This document shows, one piece after another, positions 42,154 through 51,297 of a stretch of DNA of 64,000 nucleotides. The position numbers and the translations under genes are program-made. Source of the DNA: Bradyrhizobium sp. MOS003 (GTDB taxonomy: Bacteria > Pseudomonadota > Alphaproteobacteria > Rhizobiales > Xanthobacteraceae). The first letter of the stretch is position 1; each line of letters begins with the position of its first letter. The stretch spans positions 418,501 through 482,500 of the forward strand of contig NZ_PYFW01000002.1 in the NCBI RefSeq assembly GCF_003020125.1, in the 5' to 3' direction. Below the pieces are notes generated by a model. It was not told where the DNA came from. It searched no databases and saw only the letters and a program-made list of their open reading frames with translations.

Positions 42154-42627
42154 ATGCAAATGAAATTCTCCTTGCTGGCCGCGTTTCTTGGATTGCTGGC
42201 GGCCTTTCCGGCGTATGCGCAGACTGGGGCGCCAGACACCCAAGCGAACTCTCTCAGCGCCTGGAAGAGGCAAATTTCCAATCGGTTGGCCAGCAAGAGG
42301 ACATATCCGCACAATTCGCCCGCCGAGGGCGGCGCAGCGAAGGTGCTACTTGTTCTTGATCGCACGGGCAATTTGATTTCGAGCGCGCTGGTCGAAAGCA
42401 CGGGCTCCAGCGAACTCGACGCTGCAGCTCTGGCTATGGTGGAAGCGGCCGCGCCATTCCCCGAGCCGCCCGCCGAGATCGAGGAGAACAGTCTTCGCCT
42501 CACGGCGCCCATCGTCTTCAAGGCCAAAACGACGCTACCTTGGTCGGGCAGCCCGCCGCCGGCGGAGTCGGCCGCAGAACAGGCAAAGGTCGATGCAAAG
42601 ATGCGTAGCATTTGCCACGGCTGCTGA
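42154..42627 (+). CDS. secreted TonB C-terminal-domain protein
   Basis: From the ATG at 42154 the 157-residue product has a signal peptide (MQMKFSLLAAFLGLLAAFPAYAQ) and a TonB-like domain (YPHNSPAEGGAAKVLLVLDRTGNLISSALVESTGSSELDAAALAMVEAAAPFPEPP). It lacks the N-terminal anchor and Pro-rich linker of true TonB, so it is probably a soluble periplasmic version. Function unknown. Confidence 0.75.
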   Translation: MQMKFSLLAAFLGLLAAFPAYAQTGAPDTQANSLSAWKRQISNRLASKRTYPHNSPAEGGAAKVLLVLDRTGNLISSALVESTGSSELDAAALAMVEAAAPFPEPPAEIEENSLRLTAPIVFKAKTTLPWSGSPPPAESAAEQAKVDAKMRSICHGC

Positions 42628-42700
42628 GACAGAGCAACACTCGCCAACAAAAACGGCGCGCCCTTGGGACGCGCCGTTTTCCTTTCCGATGAAGGCTTCC

Positions 42701-43507
42701 TTAAGCCGCCGGTGCCTTCGGCGCGCGGTTGCGCGAGTTGCGCTGGAAGAACAGCGCCTGGCTCGCCACCGCCGACACCATCGCGGGCTGGAACGGCTTC
42801 GAGATCAGGAACGCCGGCTCGGGGCGCTCGCCGGTGAGGAAGCGCTCCGGGTACGCCGTGATGAACACCACGGGCACCTCGAACGTGCGCAGCAGCTCGT
42901 TGACCGCGTCGAGGCCCGACGAGCCGTCGGCGAGCTGGATGTCGGCGAGGATCAGGCCGGGCCGCTTGTTCTTGGCCAGGGCCACCGCATCAGCATGGGT
43001 GCGGGCGACGCCGACGACATTGTGGCCGAGATTCTTCACCAGGCTCTCGAGGTCCATGGCGATGAAGGTTTCGTCCTCGATGATCAGCACGTCGGTGGCG
43101 ATCTCGGCGGCCATCTCGCGTCCCGCGGCATCCGCAAGCCGCCGGGTCTCGGCAACGTCGGTGCCGAGGATGTAGCCGACCTCCTCTTCCGAAAATCCCT
43201 CCAGGGAGAGCAGCAGGAACGCCTGCCGCGGCAGCGGCGTGATGTTCGACAGTCGCCGCTCCGGCGGCATCGGCAGGGTCGCCACCTCGGCATCGTCGTT
43301 GACGGAGACCGAATTCCAGATCTGAGTGAACAACCGGAACAGGCCAACGCGCGGCCCATGGCTCTCGTCGAGCACCGCCGGATCGCCCAGCATGGCTTCC
43401 AACATGGCTGCGACATAAGCGTCACCGGAGGCTTGGCTGCCCGTCAGGGCGCGTGCGTACCGGCGCAACAACGGCAAGTGTTCAGCAACAAGCTGTGAAC
43501 GGGACAT
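42701..43507 (-). CDS. phyR: general stress response regulator PhyR
   Basis: From the ATG at 43505-43507 the 268-residue protein combines an EcfG-like sigma domain (about 1-125) with a receiver domain (about 137-260) with acidic pocket Glu144/Asp145 and phospho-acceptor Asp189 (LILADIQLADG). When phosphorylated it binds the anti-sigma factor NepR, releasing EcfG. It is divergent from nepR-ecfG, the standard Bradyrhizobium arrangement. A GGAGTGGGG ribosome site supports this start over the upstream ATG. Confidence 0.95.
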   Translation of the reverse strand: MSRSQLVAEHLPLLRRYARALTGSQASGDAYVAAMLEAMLGDPAVLDESHGPRVGLFRLFTQIWNSVSVNDDAEVATLPMPPERRLSNITPLPRQAFLLLSLEGFSEEEVGYILGTDVAETRRLADAAGREMAAEIATDVLIIEDETFIAMDLESLVKNLGHNVVGVARTHADAVALAKNKRPGLILADIQLADGSSGLDAVNELLRTFEVPVVFITAYPERFLTGERPEPAFLISKPFQPAMVSAVASQALFFQRNSRNRAPKAPAA

Positions 43508-43585
43508 CCCCACTCCATTCATATTCGGACCTACTTTGACGTCCAGGCAATCGGAGGGGGGCCCGGGTTCCCCTGCTGGGCTGTT

Positions 43586-43610
43586 TACGTCTCAGGCCAA
43601 GAAAAGTTCC
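43586..43610 (-). promoter_or_regulatory. candidate EcfG-dependent promoter of phyR
   Basis: On the minus strand GGAAC (43606-43610) is followed after 16 bases by CGTA (43586-43589), close to the EcfG pattern GGAAC-N16/17-CGTT. It lies about 80 bases upstream of the phyR start. Confidence 0.5.
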
Positions 43611-43726
43611 GCCTAAGCGGGAACTATTTATCGAACCTGGAATTGTGCCTATCCAGGGAACGGCTCCCGGTTGAGAAAACTTCTCGATTTTACAGTCACT
43701 TAACTCGGGGAAACGTGGAACAGGTC

Positions 43727-43960
43727 ATGAAAGATCTCAAGTCTCAAGCCAGCAGAAGCACGACCCCCGGCAAGGGAGGCCTCACTCCGGAGATACAATC
43801 CCGGATAGGGCATCAGTTGCGCGCCATGTACGACGATGTCGTGCGACAGGGGGTTCCGGATCGGTTCGCCGAACTGATCAAGAAGCTTGATGCGCCGGGG
43901 GCCACACCCCAAGTGGGCGAAGAGGGCGGATCCAACGACAACACCAATGGGAGGGATTAA
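43727..43960 (+). CDS. nepR: anti-sigma factor NepR
   Basis: The 77-residue product from the ATG at 43727 contains the NepR helix LTPEIQSRIGHQLRAMYDDVVRQGVPDRFAELIKKLD. NepR sequesters EcfG until phospho-PhyR captures it. Its TAA stop shares a base with the ecfG ATG (TAATG), coupling translation of factor and anti-factor. The in-frame extension upstream lacks family similarity and is not used. Confidence 0.92.
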   Translation: MKDLKSQASRSTTPGKGGLTPEIQSRIGHQLRAMYDDVVRQGVPDRFAELIKKLDAPGATPQVGEEGGSNDNTNGRD

Positions 43961-44508
43961 TGCCTCTCACGGATTCCCTGCGTAACGACATCCTCGCGAG
44001 CGTGCCGAGCCTGCGCGCGTTCGCCATTTCGCTCAGCGGCAACGCAGACCGCGCCGATGATTTGGTCCAGGAGACGCTGCTTCGCGCCCTCGCCAACATC
44101 GACTCGTTCCAGCCCGGCTCCAATCTGCCGGCATGGCTGTTCACGATCCTGCGCAACCTGTTCCGCTCCGACTATCGCAAGCGGCGGCGCGAGGTCGAGG
44201 ATGCCGAAGGCAACTACGCCAAGACGCTGAAGACACAGCCCTCGCAGAACGCGCATCTCGAATTCGAGGAATTCCGCACGGCGCTCGAGAAACTTCCGCA
44301 GGACCAGCGTGAAGCGCTGATCCTGGTCGGCGCCTCCGGCTTCTCTTACGAAGACGCGGCCTCGATCTGCGGCTGTGCCGTTGGCACGATCAAGAGCCGC
44401 GTCAACCGCGCGCGCTCGAAGCTCGCCGCGCTGCTCTATGTCGACGGCGCCGAGGACTTCGGGCCCGACGAGACCATTCGCGCCGTAATCGGTGGCAGCG
44501 GCGGATAG
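43960..44508 (+). CDS. ecfG: ECF sigma factor EcfG
   Basis: The 182-residue ECF15 sigma factor has region 2 (ADDLVQETLLRALANIDSFQPGSNLPAWLFTILRN) and region 4 (LPQDQREALILVGASGFSYEDAASICGCAVGTIKSRVNRARSKL). It directs RNA polymerase to the general stress regulon. It is co-transcribed with nepR and faces a strong terminator at 44541-44564. Confidence 0.95.
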   Translation: MPLTDSLRNDILASVPSLRAFAISLSGNADRADDLVQETLLRALANIDSFQPGSNLPAWLFTILRNLFRSDYRKRRREVEDAEGNYAKTLKTQPSQNAHLEFEEFRTALEKLPQDQREALILVGASGFSYEDAASICGCAVGTIKSRVNRARSKLAALLYVDGAEDFGPDETIRAVIGGSGG

Positions 44509-44540
44509 CGGCCAGCGGCAATCGATCCGAAACGATGTGG

Positions 44541-44564
44541 AGGCGGCCGTTCTCGCGGCCGCCT
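44541..44564. terminator. bidirectional hairpin terminator
   Basis: AGGCGGCCG/CGGCCGCCT with a six-base loop lies between the convergent ecfG and nitroreductase genes and is followed by a short TT. Confidence 0.6.
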
Positions 44565-44577
44565 TTGCGCGTCTCGA

Positions 44578-45276
44578 TCACTCGTCGGCGAAAGTTACCG
44601 TTTCAGCCACGCTCGCACGCGAGGTGCGATAGCTGTTGATCTTGTGCGCGTTGTCAGCGTAGCCGAACGAGATACCGCAGACGATGCGGCGATCGTCAGG
44701 CAGATTGAAGTGTCCGCGGATCAGGCCGGAATGCCGCGCAAGCGCCGCCTGCGGAATCGTGCCGAGCCCGAGCGCCTGCGCAACCAGCATGAAGTTGGAG
44801 ACATAGGCGCCGCAATCGATCGCACCATAGATCCCGAGCGGCTCATTGGTGTGAATGATGGCGACATGCGGCGCGCCGAAGAAATTGTAGTTCTCCAGCG
44901 CTTGTTTGGCGTAAGCCATCTTGTCGCCGCGTGCGATGCCGAGCGTGTTGTAGAGCTGAAAACCGCTTTCGCGGCGGCGATCGAGATAGACGCCGACATA
45001 TTCGCGCGGCGGGGTGAAGTCGTAATCGTCACCGAGACCGCCCGAGGCCTCCTTGTAGATCGCCTGGCGAAAGCGCTCCTTGGCCTCGCCACTGGCGATG
45101 ATCACCTGCCAGGGCTGGCTGTTGCACCACGACGCCGTGCGCTGTGCGGTCGTCAGCACATGCTCGACGGTCGCGCGGTCGACCTCTTGGGGCAGGAAAG
45201 CGCGGACGGAGTAACGCTCGTTGAGCAGCTCTTCGAGCACGCCGATGCGGTCGTTCTGATTGACGGTAGCGTCCAT
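44578..45276 (-). CDS. nitroreductase family flavoprotein
   Basis: The 232-residue protein begins with LLNERYSVRAFLPQEV and AQRTASWCNSQPWQVIIASGEA, the FMN-binding start of nitroreductases, and ends with GALGLGTIPQAAL-like and GISFGYADNAHKIN segments. Such enzymes reduce nitro groups, quinones or enones with NAD(P)H. Substrate unknown. It lies at the edge of the beta-oxidation block but reads from its own promoter. Confidence 0.85.
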   Translation of the reverse strand: MDATVNQNDRIGVLEELLNERYSVRAFLPQEVDRATVEHVLTTAQRTASWCNSQPWQVIIASGEAKERFRQAIYKEASGGLGDDYDFTPPREYVGVYLDRRRESGFQLYNTLGIARGDKMAYAKQALENYNFFGAPHVAIIHTNEPLGIYGAIDCGAYVSNFMLVAQALGLGTIPQAALARHSGLIRGHFNLPDDRRIVCGISFGYADNAHKINSYRTSRASVAETVTFADE

Positions 45277-45300
45277 GGTTCAGCTCGCGCTCTTCTCTTA

Positions 45301-45393
45301 GTGTGGGCAAAGGCGCATTGCGACGTGCCCACCGACAGACTTACTCCAGCGCATCTGCATATGGTGGGCACGCTTCGCTTTGCCCACCCTACG
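45301..45393. repeat. intergenic palindromic repeat, family C
   Basis: The arms GTGGGCAAAGGCGCA...GTGCCCACC and GGTGGGCACGC...TTTGCCCACCCTACGA face each other. Copies at 46686-46779 and 56806-56896 share the same arms. It lies between the nitroreductase and an acyl-CoA dehydrogenase. Confidence 0.75.
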
Positions 45394-45413
45394 AGATACA
45401 GCGAGAGGTGAGA

Positions 45414-46658
45414 TCACCGCCCCTTGGTCGGGATCTTGTTGTACGGCACGTCCTTGTCCACACGGATGTCGCCGGGCAGGCCCAGCACCCGCTCGGCGAT
45501 GATGTTGCGCAGGATCTCGTCGGTGCCGCCGGCGATGCGCATCGAGGGCGACGACAGCAGCATCTGCTGGAACTGGCCCTGCACCGTCTCCTCGTCGTTG
45601 CCGGTGAGAACCCCGGCCGCGCCCTGCAGGTCCATGGCGTAGGTCGCAATGTCCTGCAGCATCATGCCCGACACCAGCTTGCCGATCGAATTCTCCGGGC
45701 CCGGCCGCTCACCCTTCGACAGCGCCGAAATGGTGCGATAGCTGGTGAATTTCAGCCCGTTCGACTTCGCCGCCCAGCTCGCGAGTTTCGAACGCACTGC
45801 AGGATCGTCGATAGCGAGACCGTCCTCCAGCATCAGATTGGAGCAGAATTCGAACATCTCAGGCACGCCGGTCGCAAGCCGCGAGCCGATCGACATGCGC
45901 TCGTTCATCAGCGTGGTCAACGACACGCTCCAGCCCTCGCCGACGGCGCCTAGCCGCTGGCTGTCGGGGATCACGACATCGGTGAAATAGACCTCGTTGA
46001 ACTCCTGCATGCCGTTGGCCTGCTTGATCGGCCGCACCTCGACGCCCGGGCTCTTCATGTCCAGGAAGAACATGGTGAGGCCCTTGTGCTTGGGCACGTT
46101 CGGATCGGTGCGCGCGATCAGAAGGCCGTAATCGGAATAATGGGCGCCCGAGGTCCAGATCTTCTGGCCGTTGACGACCCAGTCGTCGCCCTTCTTCTCC
46201 GCGCGGGTGCGCAGGCCTGCGACGTCGGAGCCGGCCGACGGCTCGGAGAACAGCTGACACCAGATCTCCTCGCCCGAAGCGAGCTTCGGCAGGTACCTGC
46301 GCTTGGCATCCTCGCTGCCGAAAGCCATCACGGTCGGACCGCACATGCCCTCGCCTATCTGGAACGGCTGCGTCAGCTTGCCGTAGACCCCTTCTTCCTG
46401 CTGCCAGATCACCTTCTCGATCGGCGTCGCACCTCGACCGCCATATTCCTTCGGCCAGTGCAGGCAGGCCCAGTTGCCCTCGAACTTCCTCTTCTGCCAG
46501 GCCTTGCCGACGTCGACGATGTCGTGGTGAGCGAGGCGGATTCGGCCGAGTGAGGATTTCGACAATTCGGCGTGCAACTCCTTCGGCGCGTTGGCCTCGA
46601 CCCATTTGCGCGCGGTGGCGCGGAATGCGGCTTCCTGCGGGGTGTCGTCGAAATTCAT
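45414..46658 (-). CDS. acyl-CoA dehydrogenase, tandem copy 1
   Basis: From the ATG at 46656-46658 the 414-residue flavoprotein has the ACAD order: N-terminal helices, QLFSEPSAGSDVAGLRTRAEKKGDDWVVNGQKIWTSG (FAD/substrate beta domain), FTDVVIPDSQRLGAVGEGW, and a C-terminal GGTDEILRNIIAERVLGLPGDIR. It removes two hydrogens from acyl-CoA, passing electrons to ETF. It is very similar to the next gene and lies downstream in the same operon. Confidence 0.9.
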   Translation of the reverse strand: MNFDDTPQEAAFRATARKWVEANAPKELHAELSKSSLGRIRLAHHDIVDVGKAWQKRKFEGNWACLHWPKEYGGRGATPIEKVIWQQEEGVYGKLTQPFQIGEGMCGPTVMAFGSEDAKRRYLPKLASGEEIWCQLFSEPSAGSDVAGLRTRAEKKGDDWVVNGQKIWTSGAHYSDYGLLIARTDPNVPKHKGLTMFFLDMKSPGVEVRPIKQANGMQEFNEVYFTDVVIPDSQRLGAVGEGWSVSLTTLMNERMSIGSRLATGVPEMFEFCSNLMLEDGLAIDDPAVRSKLASWAAKSNGLKFTSYRTISALSKGERPGPENSIGKLVSGMMLQDIATYAMDLQGAAGVLTGNDEETVQGQFQQMLLSSPSMRIAGGTDEILRNIIAERVLGLPGDIRVDKDVPYNKIPTKGR

Positions 46659-46685
46659 GGCGGACCTTTCAATCCTTGCGCGGTG

Positions 46686-46779
46686 CGTAGGGTGGGAAAA
46701 GCGAAGCGTGCCCACCACCTTTCGTCGTGCTCGATGGAATTGGTGGGCACGGCGCTACGCGCCTTTGCCCATCCTACGA
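46686..46779. repeat. intergenic palindromic repeat, family C
   Basis: Framed by GTAGGGTGGG and GCCCATCCTAC with GTGCCCACC/TGGTGGGCAC inner arms. It separates the two similar acyl-CoA dehydrogenase genes. Confidence 0.75.
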
Positions 46780-46781
46780 AG

Positions 46782-48026
46782 CTAACTTCTTCCCTTCGTA
46801 GGGATCTTGTTGAACGGCACGTCCTTGTCGACACGGATGTCACCCGGCAGGCCAAGCACCCGCTCGGCGATGATGTTGCGCATGATCTCGTCGGTGCCGC
46901 CTTCGACGCGCGTGCCGGGCGCACGCAGCAGCATCGCCTGGAAACGACCGGCGAGCTCGCTGTCTTCGCCGCTGACGACACCGCTGGCGCCCTGCAAATC
47001 CAGCGCGTAGGTCGCGACGTCCTGGATCATCGAGCCCGCCACCAGCTTGCCGATGGAATTCTCCGGCCCCGGCCGCTCGCCCTTCGACAGCGCGGAGATC
47101 GCGCGCATGCTGGTGTATTTCAGTCCGCTCGCCTTCACCGCCCAGTTCGCCAGCTTCGAGCGCACCGCGCGATCCTCGATCGCCGGGCCGTCGTCGAGCA
47201 TCAGGCCCGAGCAATACTCGAACAGCTCAGGGAAGCCTGTCGAAACGGCTGCGCCGATCGCGCTGCGCTCGTTCATCAGCGTGGTCAGCGAGACGTTCCA
47301 GCCATCGCCGACCTCGCCGAGGCGCTGGTGATCGGGAATCCTGACATTGGTGAAATAGACCTCGTTGAAGTCGGAGGCACCGCTCGCCTGCTTGATCGGC
47401 CGCACCTCGACGCCCGGGCTCTTCATGTCCAGGAAGAACATGGTGAGGCCCTTGTGCTTGGGCACGGTCGGATCGGTGCGGGTCAGCAAAATGCCGTAGT
47501 CCGAATAATGCGCGCCCGAGGTCCAGATCTTCTGGCCGTTGATGACCCAGTCGTCGCCGTCCTTCTCCGCACGCGTGCGAAGCCCCGCGACGTCGGAGCC
47601 TCCCGCCGGCTCGGAGAACAGCTGGCACCAGACCTTTTCGCCGGAGGCGAGTGGCGGCAGATAGGTGCGCTTATGCTCCTCGCGCGCGAAGGCCATCATG
47701 GTCGGCCCGCACATGCCGTGGCCGATGATGAACATGCGGGAGAGCTGGCCGAACGGACCCTCTTCCTGCGACCAGATCACGCGTTCGATCGGCGAAGAGC
47801 CGCGGCCGCCATATTCCTTCGGCCAGTGCAGGCAAGCCCAGCCGGCGTCGGCCTTCTTTTTCTGCCAGGCCTTCGCCACGTCGAGAATGTCGGCATTCCT
47901 GAGAACGGTGCGGCCGAGCGAGGATTTGCGCAGCTCGTCCTCGTATTGCTTGGGCGCGTTGGCGCCGATCCAGGCGCGAGCGGTGGCGCGAAATTCGGCC
48001 TCTTGCGGCGTGTCATCGAAGTTCAT
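46782..48026 (-). CDS. acyl-CoA dehydrogenase, tandem copy 2
   Basis: This 414-residue protein begins MNFDDTPQEAEFRATARAWI, nearly identical to copy 1, and shares its ending (GLPGDIRVDKDVPFNKIPTKGR). The two probably arose by tandem duplication and have diverged mainly in surface regions. Together with the shorter dehydrogenase upstream they could form alpha2beta2 enzymes like the heteromeric steroid-side-chain ACADs of actinobacteria; this is a speculation from layout. Confidence 0.9.
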   Translation of the reverse strand: MNFDDTPQEAEFRATARAWIGANAPKQYEDELRKSSLGRTVLRNADILDVAKAWQKKKADAGWACLHWPKEYGGRGSSPIERVIWSQEEGPFGQLSRMFIIGHGMCGPTMMAFAREEHKRTYLPPLASGEKVWCQLFSEPAGGSDVAGLRTRAEKDGDDWVINGQKIWTSGAHYSDYGILLTRTDPTVPKHKGLTMFFLDMKSPGVEVRPIKQASGASDFNEVYFTNVRIPDHQRLGEVGDGWNVSLTTLMNERSAIGAAVSTGFPELFEYCSGLMLDDGPAIEDRAVRSKLANWAVKASGLKYTSMRAISALSKGERPGPENSIGKLVAGSMIQDVATYALDLQGASGVVSGEDSELAGRFQAMLLRAPGTRVEGGTDEIMRNIIAERVLGLPGDIRVDKDVPFNKIPTKGRS

Positions 48027-48042
48027 GGTCTCACTCTCGGTT

Positions 48043-48144
48043 CGTTCCCCGGACGCTGCGCAGCTGCAGAGCCGGGGTCAATTGCGGCTCTGGGTCCCGG
48101 CTCTGCGAAGCGGCACTACGCGCCGCACCGCGTCCGGGACACAC
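48043..48144. repeat. intergenic palindromic repeat, family B
   Basis: Outer arms TTCCCCGGACGC and GCGTCCGGGACA and inner GCAGAGCCGGGGTC and GGGTCCCGGCTCTGC match the copies at 16121, 55099 and 61007. Confidence 0.75.
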
Positions 48145-48156
48145 ACGTGCGGTGGC

Positions 48157-49284
48157 TTACGCCGCATTCTTCTTCCGCATGCGGTCGATCAACTGGTCTT
48201 CCCAATAAGAGAGACTGCCCAGCCCGAGCGCCATCGCGTTGGCGCGGCGGTAGTACATGTGGCAGTCGAATTCCCATGTGAAGCCCATGCCGCCGTGAAC
48301 CTGGATGTTGTTCTTGGCGCAGTGCTGGAACGCCTGCGTCGCGCTGATGCGCGCGGCGGCAGCGGCTTCCGGCAATTCGGCTGCGTTGGTCGAGAGCGCC
48401 CAGGCGCCGTAATAGCTGTTGGAGCGCGCCAGCGTCGCCGACACATACATGTCGGCCAGCATGTGCTTGACCGCCTGGAACGAGCCGATCTGGCGACCGA
48501 AGGCGATACGGTCGAGCGCGTAGTCGCGGCCCATCTCCAGCGCGCGATCCGAGCCGCCGACCTGCTCGAACGCACAGAGCACGGCGGCGCGATCGAGTAT
48601 TTGGGTAAGGATGCTCCAGCCTTCCCCGGCAGCGCCGAGCGGCTCGGCCTTGCAATCGCTAAAGGTGATCTCGGCCTGTCCACGGGTCGGATCCAGATTG
48701 GTGAGGCTCTTCACGGCGACGCCTGCGCCCTTGAGATCGACCAGGAACAGCGAGATGTCGCCGTCGCGCCCGCTCGATCCCGTCCGCGCGGCGACCACCG
48801 CAAAATCGGCAATCGCAGCATCAGGGACCGGCTTCTTGACCCCGTTCAAGACGCCGTTCGCAGCCGAGAGCTTGACGTTCTTCGGCGCCGGATTGCCCTT
48901 GCCCTCGAACAGCGCCAGCGTGCCGATCGCCTCACCCGAGGCAATCGCCGGCAGCCATTTCTTCTTCTGCGCGTCACTGCCCGCGATCAGCAGCGCCTCG
49001 GCGGCAAGATACACGGTCGAGGAGAACGGCACCGGCGCGTTGGCCCGGCCCATCTCTTCTGCGATGACGCAGAGTTCGAGATGGCCGGCGCCGGCACCAC
49101 CGAACTCTTCGGGGATCGCGACGCCGAGAAAGCCCATCTCGGCAAGGCCCTTCCACAGCTCCTTGTCATAAGGCGCCTTGCCGTCGAGCACCACGCGCAC
49201 CGCCTTCGGGGAGCATTTTTCGGCGAGGAATTTGCGCGCCTGATCGCGGAGCTGCTTCTGATCGTCAGAGAAGTCGAAGTTCAT
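48157..49284 (-). CDS. acyl-CoA dehydrogenase, short type
   Basis: The 375-residue protein has the N-terminal FSDDQKQLRDQARKFLAEKC and GVAIPEEFGGAG, a reduced beta domain and a C-terminal QVHGGMGFTWEFDCHMYYRRANAM. It differs clearly from the two 414-residue dehydrogenases. It lies upstream of them in the same orientation and may contribute the second subunit of a heteromeric enzyme. Substrate unknown. Confidence 0.9.
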   Translation of the reverse strand: MNFDFSDDQKQLRDQARKFLAEKCSPKAVRVVLDGKAPYDKELWKGLAEMGFLGVAIPEEFGGAGAGHLELCVIAEEMGRANAPVPFSSTVYLAAEALLIAGSDAQKKKWLPAIASGEAIGTLALFEGKGNPAPKNVKLSAANGVLNGVKKPVPDAAIADFAVVAARTGSSGRDGDISLFLVDLKGAGVAVKSLTNLDPTRGQAEITFSDCKAEPLGAAGEGWSILTQILDRAAVLCAFEQVGGSDRALEMGRDYALDRIAFGRQIGSFQAVKHMLADMYVSATLARSNSYYGAWALSTNAAELPEAAAAARISATQAFQHCAKNNIQVHGGMGFTWEFDCHMYYRRANAMALGLGSLSYWEDQLIDRMRKKNAA

Positions 49285-49324
49285 GGCGGGCTACCTTCGT
49301 TTATTCGTTGTCATTATTGGCGCC

Positions 49325-49361
49325 GTCATTCCGGGGCTCGCGTAGCGCGAGCCGGAATGAC
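49325..49361. repeat. perfect hairpin repeat, family D
   Basis: GTCATTCCGGGGCTCGCG and CGCGAGCCGGAATGAC form an almost perfect stem with a tiny loop, between the dehydrogenase and the CoA ligase. Confidence 0.75.
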
Positions 49362-49382
49362 GGGGTTGAGAGAGTTGTGCAC

Positions 49383-51254
49383 TCATTTCAGCACGATCAC
49401 ATCCTGGTCGGGCTTGTCGGCATAGAGCCGCTCCACCAGCACAGCGCGGCGTTCGAGGCCCGCACGCTGGTTGATGTAGCCCTTGTCGGTGAGCTCGTTG
49501 CCGTCGATCGAGGGCGGCTCGGCCATCAGCATCGCGCGCGCGATGATGCGGCTGCTGGCGCCCTCGCAGTCCCGATTGTGCGCTTCCAGCCCGCGCCTGA
49601 AGCAGGCGATCACCTCGGGGTGCTTCACCGCGTCCTCGAAGCTCAGATCTGGATTGCCGACGAGCTGGCGGCAGGCGTGAAGGTTCGGCCAGGCCAGAAG
49701 GCCGATGAACGGGCGATCCTGCCCCGCGACCAGCGCATCATGCACGACAGGCGTTGCGGCTGCGATCGCATCGGTACGGAGCGAGCCGACATGGACGAAG
49801 GTGCCGGTGGTGAGCTTGAAGTCCTCGACGACGCGGCCGGCGAAGATGATGCCTTTCACCGGATCCTCGTCGTCGACGAAGATGCCGGCATCGCCGATGC
49901 AATAAAAGCCTTCCTCGTCGAACATCTTCTTCGTCAGCTCGGGCTGCCCGAAGTAGCCCGGCGTGACGTTGACGCCGCGGAGCCGCAGCTCGTATTTCGA
50001 GCCGCACGGCACCATCTTCAGTTCGACGCCGGGGAACGGCAGGCCGATCAGGCCGACGCGTTCGGTGTCCCAATAGGTGCCGGTGGAGGTCGGCGCGGTC
50101 TCGGTCGAACCCCAGCCGGTGTAGAACACGATGCGCTCCCCGGTGGTCTTCACCGCCAGGGCCTGCATGCGCTCGTAGAGATCATCCGGCAGCCGCGCGC
50201 CGCCATAGGCCATGATCGAGAGATTCTTGAAGAAGGAACGACACAGCGCGTCGTCCTTCTCCATGGCCGCCGCGAGCGCCGCATAGCCGGCCGGCACGTT
50301 GGCGTAATAGGTCGGCGAGATCTCGCGCAGATTCCGCAGCGTCTCCTCGAACTGGCCCGGCATCGGGCGGCCGTCGTCGATATAGAGCGTGCCGCCGTCG
50401 ACCAGCACCGGATGAAAGGCCGCGTTGCCGCCCATCGTATGATTCCACGGCATCCAGTCCAGCATGGTCGTGGTCGGGCCGCTGGGATCGCGCGGACGAA
50501 CCTGCATCATCATCGCCGCATTGGCGCACATCATCTCCTGCGTGTTGATGACGGCCTTGGGCATGCCGGTCGAGCCTGACGTGAACAGCAGTTTTCCGAC
50601 TGTGTCGGGTGTGATCCTTGCGATGGAAGCTTCGACATCAGCAGTGACAGGTGTTGCGGCGAGATCGGCAAAGCTGACGCTGCTGATGCCGTCGCAGGGG
50701 CGCATGACGTGAACCACGGTCACGCCGGTGAGGTCGATCGCCTTCAGCGCCTTCTCGAAAGTCGGGCCGTCCTGCACCATCACCACGGCCGGCCTGATCA
50801 GATCGAACAGGTACTTCAGCTTGACGTGATCGTGGCTCATCAGCGAATAGGCCGGTGACACCGGCGCCGCGGGTGAGCGAGCCTGCATCGCGGCCTGCGT
50901 CATCAGCGCATGCTCGATGGAATTGCCTGAGAGGATCGCAACGGGACGACCATCGAGCCCGAGATTGAGCAGGCCTTGCGTCAGCGCATCCACGGTGCGC
51001 TTGGCTTCGCCATAGGACACCTTGCGCCATTCGCGGTTGGGGCCGCCGCGCTGCGCCAGCCATATGCGCTCGGGTGCTTCCTTCGCCCATTTCGCCAGCG
51101 AGGCCGGAATGTGCGTCTCGTAAGCTTGCAGCGGAATGCGCGATTTCAGCACAACCGTGCCGTCGCTGCGGCGCTCGACGTCGATGTCGCGCTTGAGCCA
51201 TTCGATCTTGCGAAAGGCGGGCTTCGTCATCACGGCCGCCGCACTTCCACTCAT
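49383..51254 (-). CDS. feruloyl-CoA synthetase-like CoA ligase
   Basis: From the ATG at 51252-51254 (ribosome site GGGAGACG) the 623-residue protein has AMP-binding LLFTSGSTGMPKAVINT, YTGWGSTETAPTSTG, DAGIFVDDEDPVKGIIFAGRVVEDFKL and a C-terminal DKGYINQRAGL with the catalytic Lys. Length and segments match FcsA-type feruloyl/cinnamoyl-CoA synthetases. It should activate hydroxycinnamates or similar aryl-acids for the adjacent beta-oxidation enzymes. Confidence 0.83.
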   Translation of the reverse strand: MSGSAAAVMTKPAFRKIEWLKRDIDVERRSDGTVVLKSRIPLQAYETHIPASLAKWAKEAPERIWLAQRGGPNREWRKVSYGEAKRTVDALTQGLLNLGLDGRPVAILSGNSIEHALMTQAAMQARSPAAPVSPAYSLMSHDHVKLKYLFDLIRPAVVMVQDGPTFEKALKAIDLTGVTVVHVMRPCDGISSVSFADLAATPVTADVEASIARITPDTVGKLLFTSGSTGMPKAVINTQEMMCANAAMMMQVRPRDPSGPTTTMLDWMPWNHTMGGNAAFHPVLVDGGTLYIDDGRPMPGQFEETLRNLREISPTYYANVPAGYAALAAAMEKDDALCRSFFKNLSIMAYGGARLPDDLYERMQALAVKTTGERIVFYTGWGSTETAPTSTGTYWDTERVGLIGLPFPGVELKMVPCGSKYELRLRGVNVTPGYFGQPELTKKMFDEEGFYCIGDAGIFVDDEDPVKGIIFAGRVVEDFKLTTGTFVHVGSLRTDAIAAATPVVHDALVAGQDRPFIGLLAWPNLHACRQLVGNPDLSFEDAVKHPEVIACFRRGLEAHNRDCEGASSRIIARAMLMAEPPSIDGNELTDKGYINQRAGLERRAVLVERLYADKPDQDVIVLK

Positions 51255-51297
51255 TTTGCGTCTCCCGGAATTATCGTCCTTTGCGGATCGTTCTCGT

